64,000 nt of DNA. It comes from Gillisia limnaea DSM 15749. GTDB taxonomy: Bacteria > Bacteroidota > Bacteroidia > Flavobacteriales > Flavobacteriaceae. The first letter of the stretch is position 1, and every line of letters starts with the position of its first letter. The notes below the pieces were generated by a model that saw only the letters and a program-made list of their open reading frames with translations, was not told the origin of the DNA and searched no databases. Shown here in pieces: positions 55,149-63,480 of this stretch. The stretch spans positions 499,354-563,353 of the forward strand of contig NZ_JH594606.1 of NCBI RefSeq assembly GCF_000243235.1, written 5' to 3'. The translations under genes and the position numbers were made by a program.

Positions 55149-55625
55149 ATGGCCAAAACAGTGATAAAAAAAATGCTTTTCGTGTTATCAAAAGCAACTC
55201 TTGAAAATGCGTACGCAGCCTTTATAATGGCTAACGGCGCTCGTATGGAAGGTATTGAAGCAGAAATATTCTTTACCTTCTTCGGATTGGAAGCAATACA
55301 AACCAAAAAATTAAATAAGTTGAGTGTTGCCACAGTAGGAAATCCTGCGATGCATATTCCAACAATGGTTGGAGGTTTACCGGGAATGGAAGGTTTCGCG
55401 ACCAAAATGATGAAAAAGGAAATGGAAAAACTGGACATGCCTCCGGTTGATGAATTTCTGGAAATCCTATCGGCTTCCGGCGTTAAATTATGGGCTTGTA
55501 AATTGGCTGTTGATATGTTCCACCTGAGTGAAAAAGATTTAATTGAAGATCTGGATGGAATTTTAACAATTGGTGACTTTTACAACAGGGCAGATCAGGA
55601 AGGAACTCAATTATTATTTATATAA
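55149..55625 (+). CDS. DsrE2/DsrE-family sulfurtransferase-like protein
   Basis: A 158-residue protein of the DsrE/DsrF/DrsH family (DsrE2 type): KKMLFVLSKATLENAYAAFI, IFFTFFGLEAI and LWACKLAVDMFHL with the conserved Cys in the C-terminal helix. Such proteins carry sulfane sulfur between enzymes such as SQR and TusA/DsrC. It lies 22 bases after the DsrC/TusE gene and is followed by a 14-base stem-loop. Confidence 0.88.
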   Translation: MAKTVIKKMLFVLSKATLENAYAAFIMANGARMEGIEAEIFFTFFGLEAIQTKKLNKLSVATVGNPAMHIPTMVGGLPGMEGFATKMMKKEMEKLDMPPVDEFLEILSASGVKLWACKLAVDMFHLSEKDLIEDLDGILTIGDFYNRADQEGTQLLFI

Positions 55626-55630
55626 AGATC

Positions 55631-55671
55631 CAGTCCTTAAATAAGTCATTATTCAAATTATTTAAGGACTG
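55631..55671 (+). terminator. Stem-loop after the sulfur operon
   Basis: CAGTCCTTAAATAA and TTATTTAAGGACTG form a perfect 14-base stem with a 13-base loop, 6 bases after the dsrE2-like stop. It lacks a long U-run but is probably a terminator or RNA-stabilising hairpin. Confidence 0.6.
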
Positions 55672-55839
55672 ATTCAATCAGAATATAAGCCTCCTAAAAT
55701 ATCAGACTCTGAGAAGAACCGGTTTTTAGGTTCTAAGGTCAGCCTATATTTTTAAACTAAAAAATTCATATAAATATGTAAATAATTTTACCGGATTATT
55801 TTTAATTAATTTAAAATTAAACCTATAATAACAAGAAAA

Positions 55840-56745
55840 ATGAAAACGCTCAAGACAATTTTTATACTATTAATTTTAATAACTATAGCAAGTTGTTCAG
55901 ATAATAATGAAACCGATACCAGAGCTACCGGAAATTTAACTGTTAAATTAAGTGATGCTCCAATGCATTATAATCAGTTTTCGCAGGCAAATGTAACTAT
56001 AGACCATATGGATATCAGGAATAGCTCAAACGGAAATTCCTTTACTATGCTTACAAAAAATCCAATGCACAGCAATCTGTTGGATTTAGTCAATGGCAAT
56101 ACTGAAACCATAGCAAATATGGATCTACCCGAAGGGAATTACGATCTTATGCGTCTGTATATTTCTTCAACTGAAATGGTTATGAATGGTGGAGAATCGT
56201 ATACCTATAATGTTGCACAGCATGGTTATGCCGGCGGCGGAATGATGGGAAATGGGATGAGGCTAAATAGTGACGGTGGGATAGACATCGCATTAGAGCA
56301 CCCATTGACAATTTCTAACGGAAGTCATCACCAGTACCTATTGGATATAGATGTGAACAATTCCTTTGTTTTGGAAGATGCCGAATATACCGGGATGGGA
56401 TCGGGAATGATGATGACTATGTCCGGTTTTACGTTTAGCCCTATGATGCGTTTTGTAGATATGGAAACTGCAGGCACCATACAAGGGGTCGTTCATGGAG
56501 ACCAGGGTGAGCTGGCACATGCTACAATTTCCTTAATGCTGGATGGTAATGTTTACACCAGTACACACACTAATGGCAACGGACATTATGCCTTAATTGG
56601 CATTCCGGAAGATTCATATACTATTATGGCTGAGTATGACGGTTATATGATGAGCTCATCGGGAAATGAAGGGAATAAGGGAGCATTGGAGATGGTGTCC
56701 GGAACAATCTTGCCTGTAGATTTTAATATGATCCCCGCTAATTAG
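55840..56745 (+). CDS. DUF4382 lipoprotein with carboxypeptidase-regulatory-like domain
   Basis: A 301-residue lipoprotein (lipobox TIASC). Residues 28-190 match DUF4382 (GNLTVKLSDAPMHYNQFSQANVTID, SLQLR-like LLDLVNGNTETI, MRLYISS). A second domain (about 210-300) resembles carboxypeptidase-regulatory-like repeats, with GTIQGVVHGDQGELAHATIS and NGNGHYALIGIPEDSYTI. It is Met- and Gly-rich in the middle (GGGMMGNGM), possibly for Cu or other metal binding. Its role is unknown; a 9-base stem-loop follows it. Confidence 0.85.
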   Translation: MKTLKTIFILLILITIASCSDNNETDTRATGNLTVKLSDAPMHYNQFSQANVTIDHMDIRNSSNGNSFTMLTKNPMHSNLLDLVNGNTETIANMDLPEGNYDLMRLYISSTEMVMNGGESYTYNVAQHGYAGGGMMGNGMRLNSDGGIDIALEHPLTISNGSHHQYLLDIDVNNSFVLEDAEYTGMGSGMMMTMSGFTFSPMMRFVDMETAGTIQGVVHGDQGELAHATISLMLDGNVYTSTHTNGNGHYALIGIPEDSYTIMAEYDGYMMSSSGNEGNKGALEMVSGTILPVDFNMIPAN

Positions 56746-56775
56746 ATATTCAATTTCTAACAACTAAAATACCCC

Positions 56776-56810
56776 AATGGGTGTGTGATTCAAAGAATTA
56801 TACACCCATT
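56776..56810 (+). terminator. Stem-loop between DUF4382 and FadL-like genes
   Basis: AATGGGTGT pairs with ACACCCATT across a 17-base loop. It may be a terminator or attenuator between the two genes. Confidence 0.45.
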
Positions 56811-56841
56811 TAATAAGGATTATTAAATTAAATCAACAATT

Positions 56842-58182
56842 ATGAAAAACCTTTTACGATTCGCATTAGTACTTTTTACAACTTCAGTTTTTTCGCAAGC
56901 CGGGCATATAATGCAAAGTGCAGGTTCTGTTAACATGTCTATGGGTGGCGCTGCAACTGCACAACCACTAGATATTAGTGGAGCATTACAATGGAACCCA
57001 GCCGCAATTTCGGTATTTGACAGTAAAATAATAAACTTTGATCTTGGTATCTTCTTTTCATCGCCAGAGTTAAGTTCCAGTTTACCAGCTGGAGCAATGG
57101 GGGCTGGTTCTCCAGCTGTTTCAGGTATCACAGAGGATGATAGAGGTGCTTCTCCAATGCCTGCTTTAGCTTTTGTATATGGAAAAGAAGGAAGCAAACA
57201 TACTTTTGGAGTTTCTGCCGTTGGGATTAGTGGTTTTGGAGTAACATTCCCTGAAGAGGCAAATAATCCAATGAGTCCAAGTTTTAACCCTACCTTAAAT
57301 TCCAATCCGATTAATTATCCTCAACAAGCAGGCGGTTTTGGCCACATAGAATCTGATTATATGTTATTGCAAATTGGATTGGCCTGGGCTTATGAAATAA
57401 CCAATGAATTGTCAATTGGTGTTCAACCAACACTAAACTATTCAGCATTGGAATTGGCACCAAATCCAACATCCAATCCAACTGCAGCTGGATACCCCTC
57501 AAGTGATAAAGCTTCAGCGATTGGCTATGGAGCACAATTTGGTGTGTTTTATAATTCACCTAGTGGATTTAAATTAGGAGCTTCCTACAAAACACCGCAA
57601 AAATTTGAGGATCTAGAATTCACAAATACTTATTTAGATAATTCAACTTCAGAAAATGCTTTTAACATGGACTATCCATCAATATTATCATTTGGATTAG
57701 GGTATTCAACAGAAGATTTTGATTTGGCTGTTGATTATAGATTTGTAGATTATGAAAACACAAATGGTTTTGCAGAAAAAGGATGGACTCCAACAGGTTC
57801 AGTTGCTGGTTTTGGATGGAAAAACATGAATATTATTTCAGCTGGTTTGCAATATAAAGGCATTGAAAAATTACCATTAAGAGTAGGTTATACCTATAGC
57901 AGCAATCCGATTGACAGTGAATTGGCATTCTTTTCAATCCCTGCAACAGCAATTATTAAAAATGCATTCCAATTTGGAACCAGTTACCTTTTTAGTGATA
58001 ACTTTAAGTTAAATGGTGTGTTCCATTATGGTAGAAGCGGAGACAAAACAGAAGGAGAAATATTTAACCCACAGAATATCCAAAATAATCCTCCTTATGG
58101 AGCAATTCCAGGATCAAAAGTTGGTTATGATATGACTACAAGTATGCTTATGTTAGGCCTTACCTATACGTTTAGCGAATAA
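56842..58182 (+). CDS. FadL/TodX-type outer-membrane porin (OMPP1)
   Basis: A 446-residue protein with signal peptide (MKNLLRFALVLFTTSVFSQ). N-terminal SAGSVNMSMGGAATAQPLDI and QWNPAAISVFDSK are family signatures (hatch and start of barrel), followed by strands to LMLGLTYTFSE. FadL-type channels import hydrophobic compounds through the outer membrane. In SQR regions similar porins might handle hydrophobic sulfur or quinone compounds, but this is inference. Confidence 0.9.
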   Translation: MKNLLRFALVLFTTSVFSQAGHIMQSAGSVNMSMGGAATAQPLDISGALQWNPAAISVFDSKIINFDLGIFFSSPELSSSLPAGAMGAGSPAVSGITEDDRGASPMPALAFVYGKEGSKHTFGVSAVGISGFGVTFPEEANNPMSPSFNPTLNSNPINYPQQAGGFGHIESDYMLLQIGLAWAYEITNELSIGVQPTLNYSALELAPNPTSNPTAAGYPSSDKASAIGYGAQFGVFYNSPSGFKLGASYKTPQKFEDLEFTNTYLDNSTSENAFNMDYPSILSFGLGYSTEDFDLAVDYRFVDYENTNGFAEKGWTPTGSVAGFGWKNMNIISAGLQYKGIEKLPLRVGYTYSSNPIDSELAFFSIPATAIIKNAFQFGTSYLFSDNFKLNGVFHYGRSGDKTEGEIFNPQNIQNNPPYGAIPGSKVGYDMTTSMLMLGLTYTFSE

Positions 58183-58205
58183 ATTATTAGTTAATTTTGA
58201 TTAAT

Positions 58206-58243
58206 AAAAAAAAAACGGCTTCCGAGGAAGCCGTTTTTTTTTA
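58206..58243. terminator. Strong intrinsic terminator
   Basis: AAAAAAACGGCTTCC and GGAAGCCGTTTTTTT form a very stable stem with a 2-base loop (realistically 4), with A- and T-runs on both sides, so it can terminate transcription from either direction. Confidence 0.85.
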
Positions 58244-58245
58244 TT

Positions 58246-58475
58246 ATTAGTTAATTTAATGAATTGGAAATTAGCAAAGCTATCTCTAAACTCTTCCTCA
58301 CAATAAATATTTTTTCAGGTTTAATTATGTAAAAGTTTTAAAGAGCAACTCATTAATCTGCTTCAAAACCAACTTTTTTTGAGTGATGAGAAGCCTTCTT
58401 TCGAGTTATACACACTATTAAAACCCTGTTTTTGCATTAACTGTGCTGCCTTATTACTCCTATGTAGTCGGTAAG
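58246..58475. other. Intergenic, no feature seen
   Basis: AT-rich and non-coding. No signal could be supported. Confidence 0.35.
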
Positions 58476-58785
58476 TAACAATACACAAAAAATGGTAACT
58501 TGGAGTACACAGTTTTTGCAACAAGAGTACACAATTATTTAAAAGTACATTGATTAATTTTCATTATCAAAAAAAGTTCTTCTATTCTTTAACCGGTAAC
58601 TTTTTCCATTAAGATTTATGACCTCACAACGGAACAATAATCGGTCTAAAAGTGCCGTTGCCAGAACTTCATCATCCAGCATTTTAGCCCAGTCCGTAGC
58701 CATCTTATTTGTTGTTATAATAAAACAGGTATTTTCATAAATCTGGTTGATAAAGTTGAACAATGCCAGTGCCTGCTCTTTCCTC
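58476..58785 (-). mobile_element. istB: IS21-family remnant (end repeats and IstB C terminus)
   Basis: Two copies of GAGTACACA at about 58502-58528 resemble the multiple terminal repeats of IS21-family elements. Within it, minus strand 58554-58785 encodes the C terminus of the helper ATPase IstB: NQIYENTCFIITTNKMATDW, AKMLDDEVLATALLDRLLFR and CEVINLNGKSYRL. The N-terminal ATPase part and IstA are missing, so the element is a relic. Its inner end abuts a broken PfpI-family gene at about 58785. Confidence 0.75.
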
Positions 58786-58915
58786 CATCCTTACCATAGC
58801 TGCTTACGACAATTAATATTTTTGATGTGGGTTTTTTAATTTCCTGCCCAACCATCATTATTGAGCTACAAAGGTAAAGGCCTAAAAGGGCGAAGTAATT
58901 AATTTTAGATTTCAT
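58786..58915 (-). pseudogene. N-terminal fragment of a secreted PfpI/DJ-1-family gene
   Basis: The frame from 58915 encodes MKSKINYFALLGLYLCSSIM as signal peptide, then KKPTSKILIVVSSYGKDGGK, which matches the first strand of type 1 glutamine amidotransferase-like (PfpI/DJ-1) proteins. After GGKS the sequence switches to IS21 DNA and the frame continues only by chance. The rest of the gene (about 180 residues) is missing here. Confidence 0.7.
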
Positions 58916-59023
58916 ATTTTAAGTAGACAATTTGTAGACATAGTTAAAAGCTGTGAATTTGAGAATAATGTAGGACTGGTAAAAATGGTATACAATATGA
59001 GTAGAGGCTAGTTTCTACTGTTA

Positions 59024-60865
59024 TTAATGCCACAAAGTCATTGGAATCATTCCATTAATAAATAGCAAAACTGAAAATTGTATAATACCAATTAAACCCC
59101 AAAATTTCAGTGTTTTTAAATATGATTGTTTATGCTTAACCAAAATAATTATTGATATAATGGAAAAAATGGGCAATAAAACCGATGAAATTGCTAACAA
59201 AGCACTCCCCACTGTTAAATCTCCAATATTCATGAAAGGTTGCAAAGCAATTAAGAGAATTGATAAAAAGAGCATTATAAGGGATAAAAACGGCCAAGCC
59301 AATGGATTTCTAAAAAACTGGATTTTACGTCTAATAATTTGAGAAATTCCAAAAATCAATAAATGAAATATTCCAAGAATCCCCAGAATAAAACTTGCAG
59401 CAATTAAAAGAATATTTATACCGTTTGTTAAGATGATTGTGGAAATTCCATTAGTTACTAAAAAAGAGCCTTGTTCATCTTGGTAAAATGAATGGGATGG
59501 CTTTATACGATCATCTGCCTGAAACAGGTTTTTTCCTTTGTAATTCAGATGCGTTGATGGCCCTTGAAATCGGGCAATTTCCGCTCCCTTCTGTGAAACT
59601 GAAATTTTTAGGAAACCACCGAAATAATCCATTAACCTAAACGGAACAAAGGGAGAAAAAACAGGAACATAGTATCCATTCCAACTCTTTAAGGATTCTT
59701 CAGTCGCGAATGCAATCGTGGATGGTTTTATTTCAGGAACATCTAAATAGTCAATAATCGCTTTGTTAATCTTATTATAGTCAGCAGTTTCGTGGTCCAT
59801 ATTGTAAGAGATGAAAAAGGCTTTCTTCTCGGTTGGAAATATATAATAAAATGCCTTGTAACCTATGATATTTCCGGAATGTGATAAACTAATCCTTCCA
59901 TACCAATCTTTTTTCAGCACCCCAAATGAATACCCATTGTCCAAACCGTTTTCATCAGCTATGGTAGTCTTTGGTTTTCCCAACTTTTCCATATAGAAAG
60001 CATTTACAAATGGTGCGTTGTTTATTGTTCCATCACTCATCATAAATTTTAAGAAAAGGCCCATATCATTAGCGGTAGTCGTGAATTGCCCTGCGGGCCT
60101 TAAATATATTGGAGCCGAGGCGACAGTGCTACCATCTTCAAAATGACCCATAGCAAGATTTTCATTAGCGTCTTTGCCTATTTGGGATATGAATTGAAAA
60201 CTACTATACTCCATTCCCAGAGGTATAAGTAAGTTTTCATCAAGATAATCCTCGTATTTTTGGCCAGTTGCACTCTCTATGACCATTCCTAAAATAGTGA
60301 AGCCCATATTAGAATAAGAAAATACAGTTCCGGGCTTTGTATGCACATCCAATAAATTTTTATTCTTTTGGAAAGCATTAATCAAAGGCGTATTGGGTTT
60401 TGAAGAAGTGCTAAAAAATTGCCATAACGCTAAATCACTAATTCCCGCAGTATGGTCAAGCAAATGCCTTATAGTGATTGGATTACTCTCCTGCCAGGGA
60501 TTGTTAAAAGCAAGTTCTGGGATATATCTTTGAACCTCATCATCAATATTCAACTTTCCCTCGGTCGCCAATCTCAAGATCCCCATTGCCAAAACGGATT
60601 TTGTAAGTGAACCTATATGTACTAAATTTTCTGAGGTTAAAGCTGATTGTTCATCCTTATTCTTAATTCCCCAGGAATCCGTATAGATCTCCCCATCTTT
60701 TACTACAGACCATACCGCACCTGTGAGATCTTGATTTTTTAGCTCTTTTTTGATTTCATTTCTTAGATCCAACATTTCTTGAGCCTGTCCGGGAATCCAT
60801 CCTAAAATGATACAGAATGCTAGCCCTAAGTATTTCATAAATGATGATTTATAGATTTTGTTCAT
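59024..60865 (-). CDS. Serine hydrolase, beta-lactamase family, with C-terminal membrane domain
   Basis: A 613-residue protein. After a signal peptide (ends near WIPGQAQE), the class C beta-lactamase/DD-peptidase-like domain has HIGSLTKSVLA (SxxK), YSNMGFTILG (YxN) and LSHSGNIIGYKAFY (HxG). From about residue 480 there are four to five hydrophobic helices (ILLIAASFILGILGIFHLLI onward), so the catalytic domain is periplasmic and membrane-tethered. The substrate is unknown: esterase, peptidase or lipid hydrolase are possible. Confidence 0.88.
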   Translation of the reverse strand: MNKIYKSSFMKYLGLAFCIILGWIPGQAQEMLDLRNEIKKELKNQDLTGAVWSVVKDGEIYTDSWGIKNKDEQSALTSENLVHIGSLTKSVLAMGILRLATEGKLNIDDEVQRYIPELAFNNPWQESNPITIRHLLDHTAGISDLALWQFFSTSSKPNTPLINAFQKNKNLLDVHTKPGTVFSYSNMGFTILGMVIESATGQKYEDYLDENLLIPLGMEYSSFQFISQIGKDANENLAMGHFEDGSTVASAPIYLRPAGQFTTTANDMGLFLKFMMSDGTINNAPFVNAFYMEKLGKPKTTIADENGLDNGYSFGVLKKDWYGRISLSHSGNIIGYKAFYYIFPTEKKAFFISYNMDHETADYNKINKAIIDYLDVPEIKPSTIAFATEESLKSWNGYYVPVFSPFVPFRLMDYFGGFLKISVSQKGAEIARFQGPSTHLNYKGKNLFQADDRIKPSHSFYQDEQGSFLVTNGISTIILTNGINILLIAASFILGILGIFHLLIFGISQIIRRKIQFFRNPLAWPFLSLIMLFLSILLIALQPFMNIGDLTVGSALLAISSVLLPIFSIISIIILVKHKQSYLKTLKFWGLIGIIQFSVLLFINGMIPMTLWH

Positions 60866-60872
60866 GGATTTA

Positions 60873-61001
60873 AACGTTTTGCGTGTATGAGAAGTAGTAA
60901 ATTAAATAGCGTTTCACTTTCAGTTTGGCAATAACTGTTATTAAAAGCACAGACCTTTGATTTAGCATTAAACCCGCTATTTCTTATACACGCTGTTGAA
61001 C
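60873..61001 (+). repeat. Long imperfect inverted repeat, attC-like
   Basis: GCGTGTATGAGAAGTAG (60881-60897) pairs with CTATTTCTTATACACGC (60977-60993) at 15 of 17 positions. The element begins with AAC (60873-60875) and ends with GTTGAAC (60995-61001), which fits GTTRRRY, and its 129-base length is like that of Vibrio cholerae repeats. Similar elements with CGTGTATAA...TAGCGGGTTT are common in Bacteroidota intergenic DNA. A tyrosine-recombinase fragment follows directly. No integron integrase is present in the window. Confidence 0.45.
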
Positions 61002-61107
61002 GAATCCTCCCTACGGTCGGAAGCCCTCTTGAACTATTCAGTTTGGATCTTGTGTTTATAAAAGTAATGGATTTATTAATTTGTAGCTAAACTTTAAATC
61101 TTTTATC

Positions 61108-61558
61108 ATGTTTAAAAAAAAGTAAGACCATTGCTGAACGGGCCTTTTCAGAGGTAGAAGGCTTCAGTACACTCCAGAACAATCTAGAGCAAAGCTTTTC
61201 CATCAATGGCAAGGCAAAGAGCACCCTAAACAATTACCTCAGATGCCTGTCGCACCTTGCCCTGCACTATAATCAAAGCCCGGAAAAACTCTCGGTGGAA
61301 AACATTGAGGAATACCTTTATTATTGTCAAAAACTCCACAAGACCCCTTCTGGAAGCTTCTTTAAACACACCATTTTTGGCCTTAGGGCCGCCTATAAGG
61401 TAATGGGCATGGAGGCCAAGCGAGTGGCGCTGCCACAGATCAAGCGGGACCTTAAATTGCCGACCGTCCTGAGCCAAAAAGAAGTCAAAAGGCTCTTAAA
61501 TGCTCCCAAATTGCCTTCCAACCGCTCAGCAACGGTTATTACAACTGTACTGTTGTAA
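61108..61558 (+). pseudogene. Tyrosine recombinase, N-terminal fragment with frameshift
   Basis: After a probable frameshift in an A8 tract at 61114-61121, the frame reads SKTIAERAFSEVEGFSTLQN, STLNNYLRCLSHLALHYNQS and PEKLSVENIEEYLYYCQKLH, the SAM-like core-binding domain of XerC/D-type recombinases, and LPTVLSQKEVKRLLNAPK, the start of the catalytic domain. Coding similarity ends at LLNAPK, exactly before a perfect 27-base inverted repeat, so the catalytic domain with the Tyr nucleophile is gone. Confidence 0.75.
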
Positions 61559-61578
61559 TAACCGTTGCTGAGCGGTTG
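61519..61578. repeat. Perfect 27-base inverted repeat (hairpin with 6-base loop)
   Basis: The left arm (61519-61545, starting CAACCGCTCAGCAACGGTTA) and the right arm (61552-61578) are exact reverse complements, with TGTACT between them. The fold-back lies precisely where the recombinase fragment loses similarity. It could be an abutted pair of element ends, a recombination product, or an assembly fold-back artefact. Confidence 0.9.
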
Positions 61579-61736
61579 TATTTTTAAACCAACAGCGCTT
61601 GTCAATTTTATCCCCCATAAATGTTGCATTAGTATATTCTCATATCTAAATTACCAACTTAAAATAAAACATATACAATGGAAAATCCATTTGAGATCAT
61701 AATGGTTATGCCCCTTATTATGCCCCTAAAAAAGAA
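61559..61736. other. Intergenic region after the palindrome
   Basis: Contains the right arm of the palindrome and short non-coding AT-rich DNA. ATGTTGCATTAGTATATT follows. No gene supported. Confidence 0.35.
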
Positions 61737-61769
61737 AAGCCCCGTAAACAAGGTGTTTACGGGGCTTTA
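61737..61769. terminator. Intrinsic terminator
   Basis: AAAGCCCCGTAAAC and GTTTACGGGGCTTT form a 14-base stem with a 5-base loop. It lies about 190 bases beyond the stop of the minus-strand protease gene and may serve both directions. Confidence 0.75.
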
Positions 61770-61958
61770 AGCGGAGAAAGAGGAACTATCCATAATCTTA
61801 TTTATCTAGGTTTCATAAGGTCTAATACCGCACCCTAAATTTTAACGCACCGAATTACTCACCTATATAATATTTAAATTTTATTTACATAGTGTCCAAA
61901 AGATATCTTTTTATTATCATACCTAAAATTGACAATATCCGATTATGTTTGTTGTTTT

Positions 61959-62693
61959 TTAAATTAGTCTGATAAAAAAATTCATAAGGTTTATAATATT
62001 ATGGCTAAGTGTAGGTAAAATTAAATTTCCAGAAAACTTTCTCAAAATACCTAAACTCAACGATGTGATTAAAGTAAGATAAACTATAGTTATGATATCA
62101 ACTTTGAATTCCATTGTTTCAGTTAAAACCACTCCGTGTGCCATTGCAAAAAGAAAGGTAACTATTATAAAACCCCAACCAAATAGAACTCCTTTAACTT
62201 TTTTAGATGGAACAAATGCTTTGCTCAAAATCCACAACAAAATACCACGAAAAACTATTTCTTCCGTAATGCCTGGTAGTGTGGCTTGAAACAAAAATTG
62301 TTGTAAATTAAATTCACCTCCTTTAGGAAATAATATCATTTTGAAAATAAAATCAAATATTAGAAACCCAGTAAAAATCAATATTCCAAATTTTAGTGTC
62401 TTAATATTAAACTTTGTTGTGAAACCAATATCCTCTCTAATCTGTTTTGAATGATAAAAAATAAAAATAAGTGCAAATATTAGACTCAAAATCATACCAC
62501 TCCAATTTCCTTCTAAACCTAAAAAATCTAACTTAATGTATTCATAACCCAATATTCTTGTATAAGAGTCAAGTAAAAAATATCCTGCGAAAAGAAGTAG
62601 ATATTTAGGATTAGTTTTTTTGGTGGTGATTTGTGCGATTATTAATAAAGGTAAAATTATTGCTAACCAAATCAGCGGTGTCCATAATGACAT
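61959..62693 (-). CDS. CPBP-family intramembrane metalloprotease
   Basis: A 244-residue inner-membrane protein with about seven hydrophobic helices. The CPBP (Abi/CAAX-like) motifs are present: PGITEEIVFRGILLWIL (EExxxR), FLFAMAHGVVL (His) and TLSHNIINLMN (His/Asn). Family members act on prenylated or peptide substrates or bacteriocin immunity; the substrate is unknown. It stands alone, upstream of an intergenic region with a terminator downstream. Confidence 0.88.
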   Translation of the reverse strand: MSLWTPLIWLAIILPLLIIAQITTKKTNPKYLLLFAGYFLLDSYTRILGYEYIKLDFLGLEGNWSGMILSLIFALIFIFYHSKQIREDIGFTTKFNIKTLKFGILIFTGFLIFDFIFKMILFPKGGEFNLQQFLFQATLPGITEEIVFRGILLWILSKAFVPSKKVKGVLFGWGFIIVTFLFAMAHGVVLTETMEFKVDIITIVYLTLITSLSLGILRKFSGNLILPTLSHNIINLMNFFIRLI

Positions 62694-62770
62694 AAGAATT
62701 AATTTTTAAATTTTCCACGAAGGTATTTACTTTTAGTATTCAATTAGCGACACTTTTGTTCCAATATTTC

Positions 62771-63289
62771 TTAGAGAATTTTTCTTCTAATTCGTGTTAA
62801 TGTTTGTCTCTCAATACCAAGAAATGAAGAAAGATGTGTTAGGGTAATGCGATTGTGTAATCTTGGATTATTCTCTATAAAATTGAGATATCTTTGTTCA
62901 GCATTTTCAAATAGAAAACTCTCAATACGATTCTGACGTTTAATGAGTAAGTATTCTGCTACGAGTCTTCCATATTTTTCAAAATTTTTAAATTTTGAGT
63001 AACATTGCTGAATTGATGTATAGGGAAAATTTACAATTATACAGGGTTCTAATGTTTTAATGTAAAATTTTGATGGTATTTGTTGGATAAATGAACGATA
63101 ATCTGTTGCAGTATTATCCTCGCATAGCAAAGCGGTTGTAATTTCTTTTCCATCATCAGATAGGTAATAACTTCTTAAAAGACCACTGTATATAAAACCT
63201 ATACTTTCTTGAATTATTCCCTCTCTCAAATAAATTACTTTACTTTTAACCTCTGAAACAGTAACTTTTGAAATAATAAAGTACAGCTA
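62771..63289 (-). CDS. Crp/Fnr-family regulator, N-terminal end missing or atypical
   Basis: The frame encodes a cyclic-nucleotide-binding-type regulator of Bacteroidota: LREGIIQESIGFIYSGLLRS, YLSDDGKEITTALL, and a C-terminal helix-turn-helix (NRITLTHLSSFLGIERQTLT). The first usable start codon is TTG 63229, giving 152 residues, while family members have about 190. In-frame codons upstream as far as 63287 (LYFIISKVTVSEV) still look like the family before a TAG stop at about 63287-63289, so the first 15-20 residues are lost. It may be a recently truncated gene, or use a rare start. Confidence 0.65.
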
Positions 63290-63480
63290 GTTTACAACTT
63301 TATGAAGTGCAAATTTTGCTGAAGCCCCCGCAAAAATGAACAAAATAGTATCTCCCTTTCCCCAAATTTCCCGGACTATTGAATCCTTTTCTACAAAATA
63401 TTCCATTCTCTTTCATTTATTCTTTAAATCTATATTTAGCCTAATTGCAAAAACCTTACCCCGCTGCATAACTGGATTTT
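63290..63480. other. Intergenic
   Basis: No gene or clear terminator; contains the upstream sequence of the truncated regulator. A plus-strand open frame at 63336-63557 is unlike any family and overlaps the M1 gene. Confidence 0.35.

Noticed and set aside
61108..61558. Integron integrase IntI
   Set aside because: Only a generic SAM-like domain is preserved; the IntI-specific insertion and the catalytic domain are absent.
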